Of a stretch of DNA of 64,000 nucleotides, positions 28,226 through 37,428 are shown piece after piece. The stretch is taken from positions 1,054,001-1,118,000 of the forward strand of contig NZ_JALJZT010000002.1 of assembly GCF_024171405.1 (NCBI RefSeq), in the 5' to 3' direction. Origin of the DNA: Qipengyuania citrea. Its GTDB lineage: Bacteria; Pseudomonadota; Alphaproteobacteria; Sphingomonadales; Sphingomonadaceae. Position numbers and translations under genes: made by a program. The notes under the pieces are model-generated. The model saw only the letters and a list, made by a program, of their open reading frames with translations, ran no database searches and was not told the origin of the DNA. Positions within the stretch are counted from its first letter, which is position 1. Each line of letters opens with the position of its first letter.

Positions 28226-31090
28226 ATGCGTATCAAGCCCCTCCTGACCGCCAGCGTGCTGGCCCTCGCTCTCGGGGCCTGCGCGCCCGCCATGACCGCC
28301 AGCGCGCCGGAAACCGCACCCGCCGTGGCAACGGCCGATGCCGCCCCGGCAGAACTCGCCGCGCTGGTCGAACAGGTCGACATTCCGTTCGAGAAATTCA
28401 CGCTCGACAACGGGCTCGACGTGATCGTCCATACCGACCGCAAGGCCCCGATCGTCGCGGTGGCGGTGTGGTACAATGTCGGTTCGAAGGACGAGCCGAA
28501 GGGCAAGTCGGGCTTCGCGCATCTGTTCGAGCATTTGATGTTCAACGGCAGCGAGAACGCCCCTCAGGACTATTTCCAGTACCTGCAGGAAATGGGCGCG
28601 ACCGATTACAACGGCACGACCAATTTCGACCGCACGAACTATTTCCAGACCGTGCCCCGCCCCGCGCTCGAACGCGCGCTGTGGCTCGAAAGCGACCGCA
28701 TGGGCTATCTGCTCGGCGCGGTCACGCAGCAGAAGCTCGATAACCAGCGCGGCGTGGTGCAGAACGAAAAGCGCCAAGGCGACAACCAGCCCGGCGGGCT
28801 GGTGTTCTACGAGATCGTCAACACGCTCTTCCCCGCGCCGCATCCCTACGACCACACGCCGATCGGCTCGATGGCCGACCTCGACAGCGCCAGCATGGAC
28901 GATGTGCGCGACTGGTTCCGCGACAAATATGGTCCCAACAACGCCACCGTGGTGCTGGCCGGCGACATCTCGCCCGCAGAAGCCCGCCCGCTGGTCGAGA
29001 AATACTTCGGTCCGATCGCGCGTGGCCCGGTCAACAACCCGGCCGAAGCCGCCGTCCCCGAGCTTGCCGAAGACGTCCGCACGGTGATGCGCGACCAGGT
29101 CGCTGCGGTCAGCATCGACAAATACTGGACCGCGCCGGGCATCACCGATCGCGAACTCACGGCACTGACCGTGGGCGCGCGGATCCTCGGCGGGTTGTCG
29201 TCGAGCCGTCTCGACAATGCGCTGGTGCGCGACGAGCAGCTGGCGGTGAGCGTTTCGGCCGGAAACTACGCTTGGCAGCGCGTCGGCATCCTCAACGTCG
29301 CCGCCACTGCCCGTCCCGGCGTTGACGAGGCCGAAGTCGAGCGCCGTCTCGACGCGCTGATTGCCGAGTTCATCGCCGAAGGCCCGACCGAAGACGAGGT
29401 CCGCCGCGCGGCGACCAGCTCGGTCGCCAGTACGATCCGCGGTCTCGAACAGGTCGGCGGCTTCGGCGGCAAGGCCGTGACCCTGGCATCGGGCGAAGTG
29501 CTGGCGGGCGATCCGGGCTTCTATGCGCGCGAGTTCGAAATCCTCGCCACGCTGACCCCGGGTGAAGTCCAGGCGGCAATGCAGCGCTGGATGACCCGCC
29601 CCTCGATGACATTGATCCTCGAACCCGGCGAGCGCGGCGACGCTTATGAAGAAGCGGCCAGTGTCGCCGAGACCGACACGCAGGCGGACGAGGGTGCGGC
29701 CGAAGAGCTGACCGTCACCAAGGAACGTCCCGCCCCGCCGATCGACTCGATCGCGCAGCTCGACTTCCCCGACGTGCAGCACACCACGCTGGCGAACGGA
29801 ATGACGCTGCATTACGCGCAGCGCGACGCGATCCCCGCGACCTATGTCACGCTCTCCTTCGATGCGGGCAGCAGTGCCGACCCGGCAGACAAGCGCGGGC
29901 TTGAAAGCCTCGCGCTCGGCCTGTTCGAGGAAGGCACCACCAGCATGAGCTCGCGCGAGATCGCCGAAACCAGCGAACGGCTGGGCGCAAATATCTCGCT
30001 TGGCGGCGGTGCCGATCGGTCGAGCTTCACGTTGTCCGCGCTGTCCGCCAATCTCGTGCCCTCGCTCGAACTCCTGTCCGACATCGTCCGCAACCCGGCC
30101 TTCGCGCAGTCCGAGATCGACCGCGTCCGCGCGCAGCGGATCACCAGCGTCGAACAGGAATTGCGCACCCCGGCCTCGATCGCGCAGCGCACCGCCGCCC
30201 CGCTGATCTATGGCGCGGACAGCCCCTATGCCGGACCCGAAAGCGGCACGGTGGAATCGCTCTCGGCGATCACCCGCGCCGACATCACCGGCTTCAAGGA
30301 CCGCTGGATCCGGCCCGACAATGGCGAAATCTTCGTCGTCTCGGACCGCCCGCTGGACGAGATCGTCACGGCGCTCGATGCCGTTCTGGCCGACTGGGAA
30401 GCCCCCGCGAATGCGAAGGGCGAGAAGAGCTTTGCCGCAGCCCCCGCAGCGCCCGCCGAAAGCCGCATCGTGCTGGTCAACCGGCCCAATTCGCCGCAGA
30501 GCTACATCTATGGCGGCCAGCTGACCTCGGTCGATCCGCGCGGCGAAACCTATGTCGATTTCCTCAACGCCAACAACGCGCTGGGCGGCAATTTCCTCGC
30601 CCGGCTCAACATGAACCTGCGCGAGACCAAGGGCTGGAGCTACGGCGTGCGCGGGGCCCCGCTGACGAGTGAGAACGCGGTCGCCTATACCGTGCGCGCG
30701 CCCGTCCAGGCCGACCGCACCGGCGATGCGCTGGCCGAACTGATCCGCGAAACCGGCGAATTCCTCGACACGCGCGGCGTGACCGATGAGGAGCTGACCC
30801 GGATCGTCACCGCCGAGATCGGCGAACTGCCCGGTCAGTTCGAAACCTCGGGCGCTATTCTCGGCGCGATGCAGAGCAATGCGCTGTATGGCCGGCCCGA
30901 CGATTACTACGAGATCATCGCCGACCATTACCGCGAACAGACCACCGCCAGCCTCGATGCCGCAGCCCGCGCAGCGATCGATACCGACCGCTTCGTCTGG
31001 GTCGTGGTAGGCGATGCGGCGGTGGTCGAACCGCAGCTCGAACAGCTCGGACTGCCGGTCGAACGCGTCGAAATGGCGGGAACCGACTAA
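28226..31090 (+). CDS. M16 family zinc metallopeptidase, lipoprotein, two fused M16 modules
   Basis: 954 residues. The signal peptide ends in a lipobox (LALGACAP), so it is probably membrane-anchored in the periplasm. The first half carries the inverted zinc motif HLFEH (residues 99-103) with the distal Glu region ALWLESDRMG. The second half repeats the fold (LANGMTLHYAQRDAIPATYVTLSFDAGSSADP) but has GLESLALGLFEEG in place of HxxEH, so it is the inactive partner domain, as in single-chain pitrilysins. It degrades peptides enclosed in its chamber. It lies 49 bp after the acylase gene and is likely cotranscribed. Confidence 0.92.
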   Translation: MRIKPLLTASVLALALGACAPAMTASAPETAPAVATADAAPAELAALVEQVDIPFEKFTLDNGLDVIVHTDRKAPIVAVAVWYNVGSKDEPKGKSGFAHLFEHLMFNGSENAPQDYFQYLQEMGATDYNGTTNFDRTNYFQTVPRPALERALWLESDRMGYLLGAVTQQKLDNQRGVVQNEKRQGDNQPGGLVFYEIVNTLFPAPHPYDHTPIGSMADLDSASMDDVRDWFRDKYGPNNATVVLAGDISPAEARPLVEKYFGPIARGPVNNPAEAAVPELAEDVRTVMRDQVAAVSIDKYWTAPGITDRELTALTVGARILGGLSSSRLDNALVRDEQLAVSVSAGNYAWQRVGILNVAATARPGVDEAEVERRLDALIAEFIAEGPTEDEVRRAATSSVASTIRGLEQVGGFGGKAVTLASGEVLAGDPGFYAREFEILATLTPGEVQAAMQRWMTRPSMTLILEPGERGDAYEEAASVAETDTQADEGAAEELTVTKERPAPPIDSIAQLDFPDVQHTTLANGMTLHYAQRDAIPATYVTLSFDAGSSADPADKRGLESLALGLFEEGTTSMSSREIAETSERLGANISLGGGADRSSFTLSALSANLVPSLELLSDIVRNPAFAQSEIDRVRAQRITSVEQELRTPASIAQRTAAPLIYGADSPYAGPESGTVESLSAITRADITGFKDRWIRPDNGEIFVVSDRPLDEIVTALDAVLADWEAPANAKGEKSFAAAPAAPAESRIVLVNRPNSPQSYIYGGQLTSVDPRGETYVDFLNANNALGGNFLARLNMNLRETKGWSYGVRGAPLTSENAVAYTVRAPVQADRTGDALAELIRETGEFLDTRGVTDEELTRIVTAEIGELPGQFETSGAILGAMQSNALYGRPDDYYEIIADHYREQTTASLDAAARAAIDTDRFVWVVVGDAAVVEPQLEQLGLPVERVEMAGTD

Positions 31091-31158
31091 TTGACATTCG
31101 TGTCAGCAGGCCCGATTGAAATGGTACTTTGAACCCCCAAGCGAAGAGAGGAATTTCC

Positions 31159-31464
31159 ATGTCCGTAGCAGGTACCTACGATACCGTCGTCAAGAGCCCG
31201 ATGGGCGACCAGAAGGGCACTTTGACGGTCGTGCCGAGCGACGATGGCAACAGCTTCACCGGCTCGATGGCCGGTGGCATGGGCTCGATGGACATCACCG
31301 ACGGCACGATCGAAGGCGATACGCTCAAGTGGAAGATGGACATGACCGTCCCGATGCCCATGACGCTCAACTGCACCGCCACCGTGACCGGTGACCAGAT
31401 GACCGGCACCGTCAATGCGGGCGCTTTCGGCGACATGCCGCTGACCGGCGAACGCCAGGGCTAA
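31159..31464 (+). CDS. Small hypothetical beta-rich protein
   Basis: 101 residues: MSVAGTYDTVVKSPMGDQKG, then alternating beta-like segments rich in Thr, Gly and Met (SFTGSMAGGMGSMDITDGTI; KMDMTVPMPMTLNCTATV). No signal peptide or membrane helix is visible. The pattern (tolerance to a small-molecule change, TVNAGAFGDMPLTGERQG end) is one I recall as a common alphaproteobacterial hypothetical of about 100 residues. I do not know its function. The ATG at 31159 has AGAGAGGAA upstream, better than the earlier in-frame start at 31129. A strong terminator follows. Confidence 0.75.
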   Translation: MSVAGTYDTVVKSPMGDQKGTLTVVPSDDGNSFTGSMAGGMGSMDITDGTIEGDTLKWKMDMTVPMPMTLNCTATVTGDQMTGTVNAGAFGDMPLTGERQG

Positions 31465-31484
31465 GCCTCGCAGCTACCCAACAC

Positions 31485-31522
31485 AAAGGGCCGCCGGAGC
31501 GATCCGGCGGCCCTTTCTATTT
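31485..31522 (+). terminator. Rho-independent terminator after the small hypothetical gene
   Basis: AAAGGGCCGCCGG, a 6-nt loop and CCGGCGGCCCTTT, then CTATTTG. A 13-bp perfect stem. It lies between convergent genes and may serve both. Confidence 0.85.
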
Positions 31523-31541
31523 GCGGCGAGGCGAACGGGTC

Positions 31542-33704
31542 CTAGCGGACCACGTCCATTTCCTCGATCAGGGCGTGGGCGCCGTCGACCTTGTCCATCA
31601 CCCACAGCATGTAGCGCGTGTCGACATGAATCGTGCGCGTGGTGCGCGGGTCGAAATCCCAGTCCGAATTGACGCTTTCGAAGGTTCCGTCGAACAGCAG
31701 GCCGACCAGTTCGGCGCGCGCGTTGAGCGTGGCCGAGCCGCTGTTGCCGCCGGTGCTGTCGAGATCCGACAGGAAGTTGACCGGCACCGAACCGATGCTG
31801 TCCAGCGCATAGGGGCCGTAATCGCCCGCACGGATGCTGGCGAGCTGGCCTTCGGGCGCATTGAACGGCTCTTCGCCGGTATCCTTTTCGAGGATGCCTT
31901 CGAGCGTGGTGAACGGCAGATAGGCCATCCCGTCGCGCGGGCTGCCGCCCAGCACCTTGCCATAGGTCACGCGCAGCGTGCTGTTGGCATCGGGATAGGT
32001 CGCCGCGCCCTGGCTGCGCTGCCATTGCGTGATCGCGTCCATATAGGCGGGACGCAGCGCCAGCGCGCGGCCTTCGCGTTCCTCGCTCTCGGCCTCGAGC
32101 TTGCGCTCGTAATCGTAGAGCGCGACCGCCAGCTGCATGAAGGGATCATGGCTCGCCTCGAGCTCGGCGGCGCTCGCTTCCATCAGCGCAAGCCGTGTCT
32201 CGCTCTCGTCCAGCGTGGTGCCCGCGTAATAGCCATCCACGATCGCATCGAGCTGCTTGGCATCATCGACGCCCGTCAGGCCCAGCGCCTCGTCGAACAC
32301 CGCCACGCGTTCGGCTTCCGGCTGCGCGAGATAGCCCTCGAGGAACAACAGCCATTCGGCCTTGTCGACCGCCGCGTCATAGCGCCGGTCGAGCGCTTGC
32401 AGGCCCTGGCGGAAGAACGCCATGTCGCGTTCCTGGTAGCCGCTTTCGCGCTGCGCATCGGGCAGCTCGCGTTCCTTGGCGAGGCGATAGAGCCGCTGCG
32501 CCGCCGACAGCAGCTGCGCGCGCGTCGCATTGCCATACCAGAAATTGGTCCGCGCGGCGGTGGCGCTTTCACCGGTCAGCGTGTCGAGCGAAGCCAGCGC
32601 CTCGCCATAAGGGCTGCGCGCAGCATCGGCGGCGATCCACGCATCGAGCGCAGCCTCGCGCTGGCGCCGGCGATCGACGAGGCCCACCCGGCGCGCGCCA
32701 TCGATCTGCCCGCGCAGGTTCTTTTCGTAATTGTTGAGCCCGGCAAGCCGCGATTCGTATTTCACGCGCGCGTCGGAGCCGACCGGCGCAGCCTCCTCGA
32801 TCGTGTCGATCCAGTCGTTGAGCAGCGTGACGAAGGTCGGATAGGTCCATTCGAAGGTGTTCTCGACTTCGCCCAGCCGCGCATAGCGCTGGGTCGAACC
32901 GGGATAGCCCGCGGCCATCACGAAATCGCCGTCATCGAGCCCGGCTGCGCTCACCTTCAGATGGTGTTCGGGCCGGTAGGGGACATTGTCCTCGGCATAT
33001 TCGGCGGAGGAGCCGTCGGGCGCGACATAGGCGCGGTAGAAGGCGAAATCGCCGGTGTGGCGCGGCCACATCCAGTTATCGATATCACCGCCATATTTAC
33101 CGACCGCATCGGCGGGGGCATAGACCAGCCGCACATCCTTGACCTCGAGCCGCTTGATCAGCGTGTATTCCTTACCGCCATAGAAACCCGCGACGAGGCA
33201 GCGATAGCCCGCTTCCTGCTCGCATTCGGCGGTGATGTCCTTCACCCGCTGGTCGACCGTGTCATAACGCTCGGTCGGCGAAAGCGTGTCGATCCCGTCG
33301 CGCACGCGCGCGGTCACATCGCTGATTTCGGTGGTGACATAGACGCGCGATCCGGGCGCGGCGGGCAGTTCGTCGCCCTTCGCCTGCGCGAGGAAGCCAT
33401 TCTCGAGATAATTGTTCTCGGCGGTGGAGTTGTACTGTACCGATCCGCGTGCGCAGTGATGGTTGGTGACCACCAGCCCCTCGGGCGAAACGAAGCTCGC
33501 CGAACAGCCCTGCAGCTGGACGATCGCGCCCATCGGGAAGCCGGTCAGGTCGGACAGCTTCTCGGGCGAAACTTCGAGCCCCATGGCGCGCAGATCGTCG
33601 GCGATTTCGGGCAGCTGGCCGGGGGTAAACATCCCCTCCTTGGCAGCCAGCGGAGCGGATGCGACGCAGGCCATCAGCGCTGCGAACACGGCAGTGTTTC
33701 TCAT
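31542..33704 (-). CDS. S46 family serine peptidase (dipeptidyl-peptidase 7/11 type), exported
   Basis: About 720 residues. A signal peptide (MRNTAVFAALMACVASAPLAA) is followed by EGMFTPGQLPEIADDL. The catalytic His sits in GLVVTNHHCARGSVQYNST, and the catalytic Ser in TGGNSGSATLNARAELVGLLFDGTFESVNSDWDF, both characteristic of S46. S46 enzymes remove dipeptides from the N-terminus of oligopeptides in the periplasm, consistent with the nearby M16 peptidase. The longer frame to 33797 is rejected because the signal peptide begins at 33704. It is convergent with the small hypothetical gene. Confidence 0.92.
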   Translation of the reverse strand: MRNTAVFAALMACVASAPLAAKEGMFTPGQLPEIADDLRAMGLEVSPEKLSDLTGFPMGAIVQLQGCSASFVSPEGLVVTNHHCARGSVQYNSTAENNYLENGFLAQAKGDELPAAPGSRVYVTTEISDVTARVRDGIDTLSPTERYDTVDQRVKDITAECEQEAGYRCLVAGFYGGKEYTLIKRLEVKDVRLVYAPADAVGKYGGDIDNWMWPRHTGDFAFYRAYVAPDGSSAEYAEDNVPYRPEHHLKVSAAGLDDGDFVMAAGYPGSTQRYARLGEVENTFEWTYPTFVTLLNDWIDTIEEAAPVGSDARVKYESRLAGLNNYEKNLRGQIDGARRVGLVDRRRQREAALDAWIAADAARSPYGEALASLDTLTGESATAARTNFWYGNATRAQLLSAAQRLYRLAKERELPDAQRESGYQERDMAFFRQGLQALDRRYDAAVDKAEWLLFLEGYLAQPEAERVAVFDEALGLTGVDDAKQLDAIVDGYYAGTTLDESETRLALMEASAAELEASHDPFMQLAVALYDYERKLEAESEEREGRALALRPAYMDAITQWQRSQGAATYPDANSTLRVTYGKVLGGSPRDGMAYLPFTTLEGILEKDTGEEPFNAPEGQLASIRAGDYGPYALDSIGSVPVNFLSDLDSTGGNSGSATLNARAELVGLLFDGTFESVNSDWDFDPRTTRTIHVDTRYMLWVMDKVDGAHALIEEMDVVR

Positions 33705-33845
33705 CGGGATACAGTCCTCATTCCAGATGCGCGATGACGCGCCAATGGCGCAGAGGCTAGGCCCCCGCCGACGGCGGAGCAAGCGCGCGCTCGGCAAGCT
33801 TCATCTGGGCTCGACCGGCGCCGCCGAAACGGCCCGGTCAGGCGG

Positions 33846-35345
33846 TCAGCCCAGCTTGTCCTTGAGGATCTGGTTGACCACCGCGGGATTGGCCTTGCCC
33901 TGCATCGCCTTCATCGTCTGACCGACGAAGAAGCCGAACAGCTTGTCCTTGCCGCCGCGGTACTGTTCGACCTTGTCCTCGTTATTGGCGAGGATCTCGT
34001 CGATCGCGGTCTCGATCGCGCCGGTGTCGGAGACCTGCTTGAGGCCCTTCTCATCCGCGATCTTTTCGGGCTCGCCGCCTTCCTTGAGGACGATTTCGTA
34101 GATTTCCTTGGCCTGGCCGCCCGAAATCTCGCCCTTGTCCTGCATCGCAAGGATGCCGGCCTGCGCTTCGGCGGTGGCATTGGCCATATTGGCCTCGTCG
34201 CCGAGCGACTTGACCACGCCCGGTGCGACCGAGAGCGCCCAATTGGCGACCTGCGTCGCGACCTTGGCCTCGCTCTTGCCGATCTTCGCAGCGGTGGCCG
34301 CAAGCAGCGTTTCGAACCGCGCGAAGGTTTCCACCTCGGCGGTCAGCTCGCGCGCATTGTAGGGCGTCAGGCCCAGCTCGTTTTCGTAGCGCGCGCGCTT
34401 GGCGTCGGGCAGCTCGGGCAGCGAGGCGCGGCATTCGTCGAGGAAGCCGTCCTCCAGCTCGAGCGGCAGCAGGTCGGGATCGGGGAAGTAGCGGTAATCA
34501 TGCGCATCTTCCTTGCTGCGCATCGACCGGGTTTCGTTGCGGTCGGGATCGTAAAGCCGCGTTTCCTGGACCACCGTACCGCCATCCTCGATCAGATCGA
34601 CCTGGCGGCGTGCTTCCTGTTCGATAACTGCCATGACGAAGCGGACCGAATTGACGTTCTTGGTCTCGGTGCGGGTGCCGAGTTTGCTGTCACCGACCTT
34701 GCGGACCGAGACGTTGACGTCGGCGCGCATCGATCCCTGCTCCATATTACCGTCGCACGATCCGACATAGCGCAGGATGCTGCGCAGCTTGCGGACATAG
34801 GCGCCGGCCTCTGCGGGCGAGGTCATATGCGGCATGGACACGATCTCCATCAGCGCGACACCGCAGCGGTTGAGATCGACATAGGACATGGTCGGATGCT
34901 GGTCGTGCATCAGCTTGCCCGCATCCTGCTCGACATGGATGCGTTCGATGCCGATGACCTTGTCTTCGGGGATGCCGGCCTTCTCGTCGGCTTCGATCAG
35001 CAACTGCCCCTCGCCCACGATGGGGTGGTAGAGCTGGCTGATCTGATAGCCCTGCGGCAGATCGGCGTAGAAGTAGTTCTTGCGGTCGAACCGGCTGTAT
35101 TTGTTGATCTGCGCCTCGATCGCCATGCCGGTGCGCACCGCCTGGCGGATGCATTCGCGATTGGGCACGGGCAGCATGCCCGGCATCGCCGCATCGACAA
35201 GGCTGACCTGCGTGTTCGGCTCCGCCCCGAATTCCGTACTCGCGCCGCTGAACAGCTTGGCGTTGGAAGTGACCTGCGCATGGACCTCGAGGCCGATCAC
35301 GACCTCCCATTCGCCCGTGGCGCCCTGGATGCGGTAAGTGCTCAT
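33846..35345 (-). CDS. gatB: Asp-tRNA(Asn)/Glu-tRNA(Gln) amidotransferase subunit GatB
   Basis: 499 residues. It opens with the GatB signature [25 protein letters not shown], continues with [40 protein letters not shown] and [16 protein letters not shown], and ends in the YqeY-like tail ([28 protein letters not shown]). With GatA and GatC it converts Glu-tRNA(Gln) to Gln-tRNA(Gln) (and Asp to Asn where needed). I use the ATG at 35345 (MSTYRIQG); the frame open to 35393 reads through a palindromic repeat. It is the last gene of gatCAB. Confidence 0.95.
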   Translation of the reverse strand: MSTYRIQGATGEWEVVIGLEVHAQVTSNAKLFSGASTEFGAEPNTQVSLVDAAMPGMLPVPNRECIRQAVRTGMAIEAQINKYSRFDRKNYFYADLPQGYQISQLYHPIVGEGQLLIEADEKAGIPEDKVIGIERIHVEQDAGKLMHDQHPTMSYVDLNRCGVALMEIVSMPHMTSPAEAGAYVRKLRSILRYVGSCDGNMEQGSMRADVNVSVRKVGDSKLGTRTETKNVNSVRFVMAVIEQEARRQVDLIEDGGTVVQETRLYDPDRNETRSMRSKEDAHDYRYFPDPDLLPLELEDGFLDECRASLPELPDAKRARYENELGLTPYNARELTAEVETFARFETLLAATAAKIGKSEAKVATQVANWALSVAPGVVKSLGDEANMANATAEAQAGILAMQDKGEISGGQAKEIYEIVLKEGGEPEKIADEKGLKQVSDTGAIETAIDEILANNEDKVEQYRGGKDKLFGFFVGQTMKAMQGKANPAVVNQILKDKLG

Positions 35346-35356
35346 ATCAACTCTCA

Positions 35357-35437
35357 CGTCATCCCAGCGAAAGCTGGGATCTTTCTCGGTCACGTCCGAC
35401 CTGGCGGACAGCGATCCCAGCTTTCGCTGGGATGACG
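35357..35437. repeat. Inverted-repeat element between gatA and gatB
   Basis: Perfect 25-nt inverted arms at 35357-35381 and 35413-35437. Each arm is itself a hairpin, ATCCCAGC-GAAA-GCTGGGAT. A small GTCCG/CGGAC stem lies in the centre. It fills almost all of the 96-bp gatA-gatB gap. The GTCATCCC form recalls intergenic repeats common in alphaproteobacterial genomes. Confidence 0.85.
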
Positions 35438-35441
35438 AAAA

Positions 35442-36923
35442 TTACCACCACTTATCCGGCTGCGCGTCGAACCCGGCGCGCTGCTGGATCGCTAGTCCCG
35501 TGTTGAGCACGCCCTGCTCGTCGAAGGGCTTGCCGACGATCTGCAGGCCCAGCGGCAGGCCGTCCGCATTGACCGTGGCGGGCACGCTCATCGCGGGCAG
35601 GCCGGCCAGCGATGCCGGCACGGCGAAGACATCGTTGAGATACATCGTCAGCGGGTCTTCATTGAGCGAACCGAGCGGGAAGCTGGCGGTCGGCGTGGTG
35701 GGCGCGAGGATCGCGTCGCACTGGCCGAACGCCTTCTCGAAGTCCTGGCTCACCAGCGTGCGGATCTTCTGCGCCTGCGTGTAATAGGCATCGTAGAAGC
35801 CGGCGCTCAGCACATAGGTGCCGATCAGGATGCGGCGCTTGACCTCGTCGCCGAAACCGGCGGCGCGGGTGGCGGCATACATGTCCTGCAGGCCCGCCCC
35901 GTCGGGCAGGTCGCGCAGGCCGTAGCGCACGCCGTCATAGCGCGCGAGATTGCTCGAGGCTTCGGCGGGGGCGACGATGTAATAGGCGGGCAGCGCGTAT
36001 TTGGTGTGCGGCAGCGAGATATCGACGATTTCGGCGCCCGCATCGCGCAGCCATTCCTTGCCCTGTTCCCAGCTCTTGAGGATTTCCTCGTCGGTCCCGT
36101 CCATCCGGTATTCCTTCGGGATACCGATCTTCTTGCCCTTGAGGTCTGCCGACAGGCCCGCTTCCCAATTGGGCACGTCCATCTGCAGGCTGGTCGCGTC
36201 CTTGGGATCGAAGCCGGCCATGGCTTCGAGCATGATCGCGCAATCCTCTACGCTGCGTGCCATCGGGCCCGCCTGGTCGAGGCTGGAGGCGAAGGCCACC
36301 ACGCCCCAGCGGCTGCAGCGGCCATAGGTCGGCTTGATCCCGCAAATGCCGGTGAAGGCGGCGGGCTGGCGGATCGAACCGCCGGTGTCGGTGCCGGTGG
36401 CGGCGGGCGCGATCCGCGCGGCGACCGCGCTGGACGAACCGCCCGACGAACCACCCGGGCTCATCGCGGCATTGGTGCCGTCCTTGCGCCAGGGCGAATT
36501 GACGTTGCCGAAATAGCTGGTCTCGTTCGACGAACCCATCGCGAACTGGTCGAGATTGAGCTTGCCCAGCATGCCCGCACCCGCATCCCACAGCTTCTGC
36601 GAGACGGTGCTCTCGTAGTCGGGGGTGAAGCCTTCGAGAATATGGCTCGCGGCAGTGGTCTGCACACCCTTGGTGGCGAACAAATCCTTCATGCCGATCG
36701 GCACGCCGCCCATGGCGCCCAGATCCTCGCCCCTGGCGCGCTTGGCATCGGCCGCATCGGCCGCCGCCAGCGCATGGTCGGGCGTGGTCACGATAAAGGC
36801 ATTGAGGTCGGCCGCTTCGGCGACGGCGGTGTTGAAAGCTTCCGCCACTTCGCGCGCGGTAAAGCTGCCGCTGGCTACGCCATCGCGGATCGCCTTGACG
36901 CCGAGTTTGGTTAGTTCGCTCAT
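35442..36923 (-). CDS. gatA: Asp-tRNA(Asn)/Glu-tRNA(Gln) amidotransferase subunit GatA
   Basis: A 493-residue amidase-signature protein that releases ammonia from glutamine. The Ser-cisSer-Lys triad regions are visible: [14 protein letters not shown] supplies the Lys, [34 protein letters not shown] supplies the serines. It continues to [19 protein letters not shown] near the end. The length is normal. The C-terminus almost touches the palindromic repeat at 35357-35437, whose right end is 4 bp from the stop. The region upstream of the start also holds a repeat. Confidence 0.96.
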   Translation of the reverse strand: MSELTKLGVKAIRDGVASGSFTAREVAEAFNTAVAEAADLNAFIVTTPDHALAAADAADAKRARGEDLGAMGGVPIGMKDLFATKGVQTTAASHILEGFTPDYESTVSQKLWDAGAGMLGKLNLDQFAMGSSNETSYFGNVNSPWRKDGTNAAMSPGGSSGGSSSAVAARIAPAATGTDTGGSIRQPAAFTGICGIKPTYGRCSRWGVVAFASSLDQAGPMARSVEDCAIMLEAMAGFDPKDATSLQMDVPNWEAGLSADLKGKKIGIPKEYRMDGTDEEILKSWEQGKEWLRDAGAEIVDISLPHTKYALPAYYIVAPAEASSNLARYDGVRYGLRDLPDGAGLQDMYAATRAAGFGDEVKRRILIGTYVLSAGFYDAYYTQAQKIRTLVSQDFEKAFGQCDAILAPTTPTASFPLGSLNEDPLTMYLNDVFAVPASLAGLPAMSVPATVNADGLPLGLQIVGKPFDEQGVLNTGLAIQQRAGFDAQPDKWW

Positions 36924-36928
36924 GCTTC

Positions 36929-37048
36929 GTCACCCTGGACTTGTTTCAGGGTCCATTTCGCCGCAATCACGGTGTCGTCCTCAAAAGAGCTGCGTTCCTG
37001 TTCTTGGATCCTGAAACACGCGCGGCTTCGCCGCTGTTCAGGATGATC
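36929..37048. repeat. Palindromic repeat between gatC and gatA
   Basis: It begins with GTCACCCTGG and the hairpin ACCCTG/CAGGGT (to 36953), then a second hairpin ATCCTGAA/TTCAGGAT (37008-37044). It belongs to the same family as 50441-50534, whose first 25 nt differ at four positions, one pair of them compensatory. It fills the 145-bp gatC-gatA gap. Confidence 0.7.
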
Positions 37049-37068
37049 GAATGAAAATGCGTGGCTTT

Positions 37069-37371
37069 TCATTCGATCACCTTGGGCACGCCGAAGAAGC
37101 CGTGTTCGGCGGCGGGGGCATTGGCCAGCACATCCTCGCGCCGTCCGCCAGCGGTCAGCGGGTCGGCGTCGACGACATCGTCGCGCAGGCGCAGCGTGTT
37201 GGGGATGACCGCGGTCATCGGCTCGACGCCGCTGGTATCGACCTCGCCCAGCTGTTCGACCCAGTCGAGGATGTTGTTGAGTTCGGGGACCATCGTATCG
37301 AGTTCGTCATCGCCCATCTTGATGCGGGCGAGCGAGGCGATCTTGGCCACTTCTTCGCGTGTGACTGACAT
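37069..37371 (-). CDS. gatC: Asp-tRNA(Asn)/Glu-tRNA(Gln) amidotransferase subunit GatC
   Basis: A 100-residue protein beginning [19 protein letters not shown], followed by [28 protein letters not shown] and ending with the conserved [10 protein letters not shown]. GatC is the small belt subunit that stabilises GatA on GatB. It is the first gene of the gatCAB set; the unusually long repeat-filled gaps to gatA and gatB make this a loosely packed operon. Confidence 0.95.
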   Translation of the reverse strand: MSVTREEVAKIASLARIKMGDDELDTMVPELNNILDWVEQLGEVDTSGVEPMTAVIPNTLRLRDDVVDADPLTAGGRREDVLANAPAAEHGFFGVPKVIE

Positions 37372-37428
37372 GCTCGCGCACTAGCCGCGCCGGGGCCGCG
37401 CTTCAAGCAGCGATGCTGCGGTGCAATG

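Noticed and set aside
35357..35437. An insertion sequence or CRISPR-like array in gatCAB
   Set aside because: There is no transposase, no target-site duplication that I can see, and only two arms rather than regularly spaced direct repeats.
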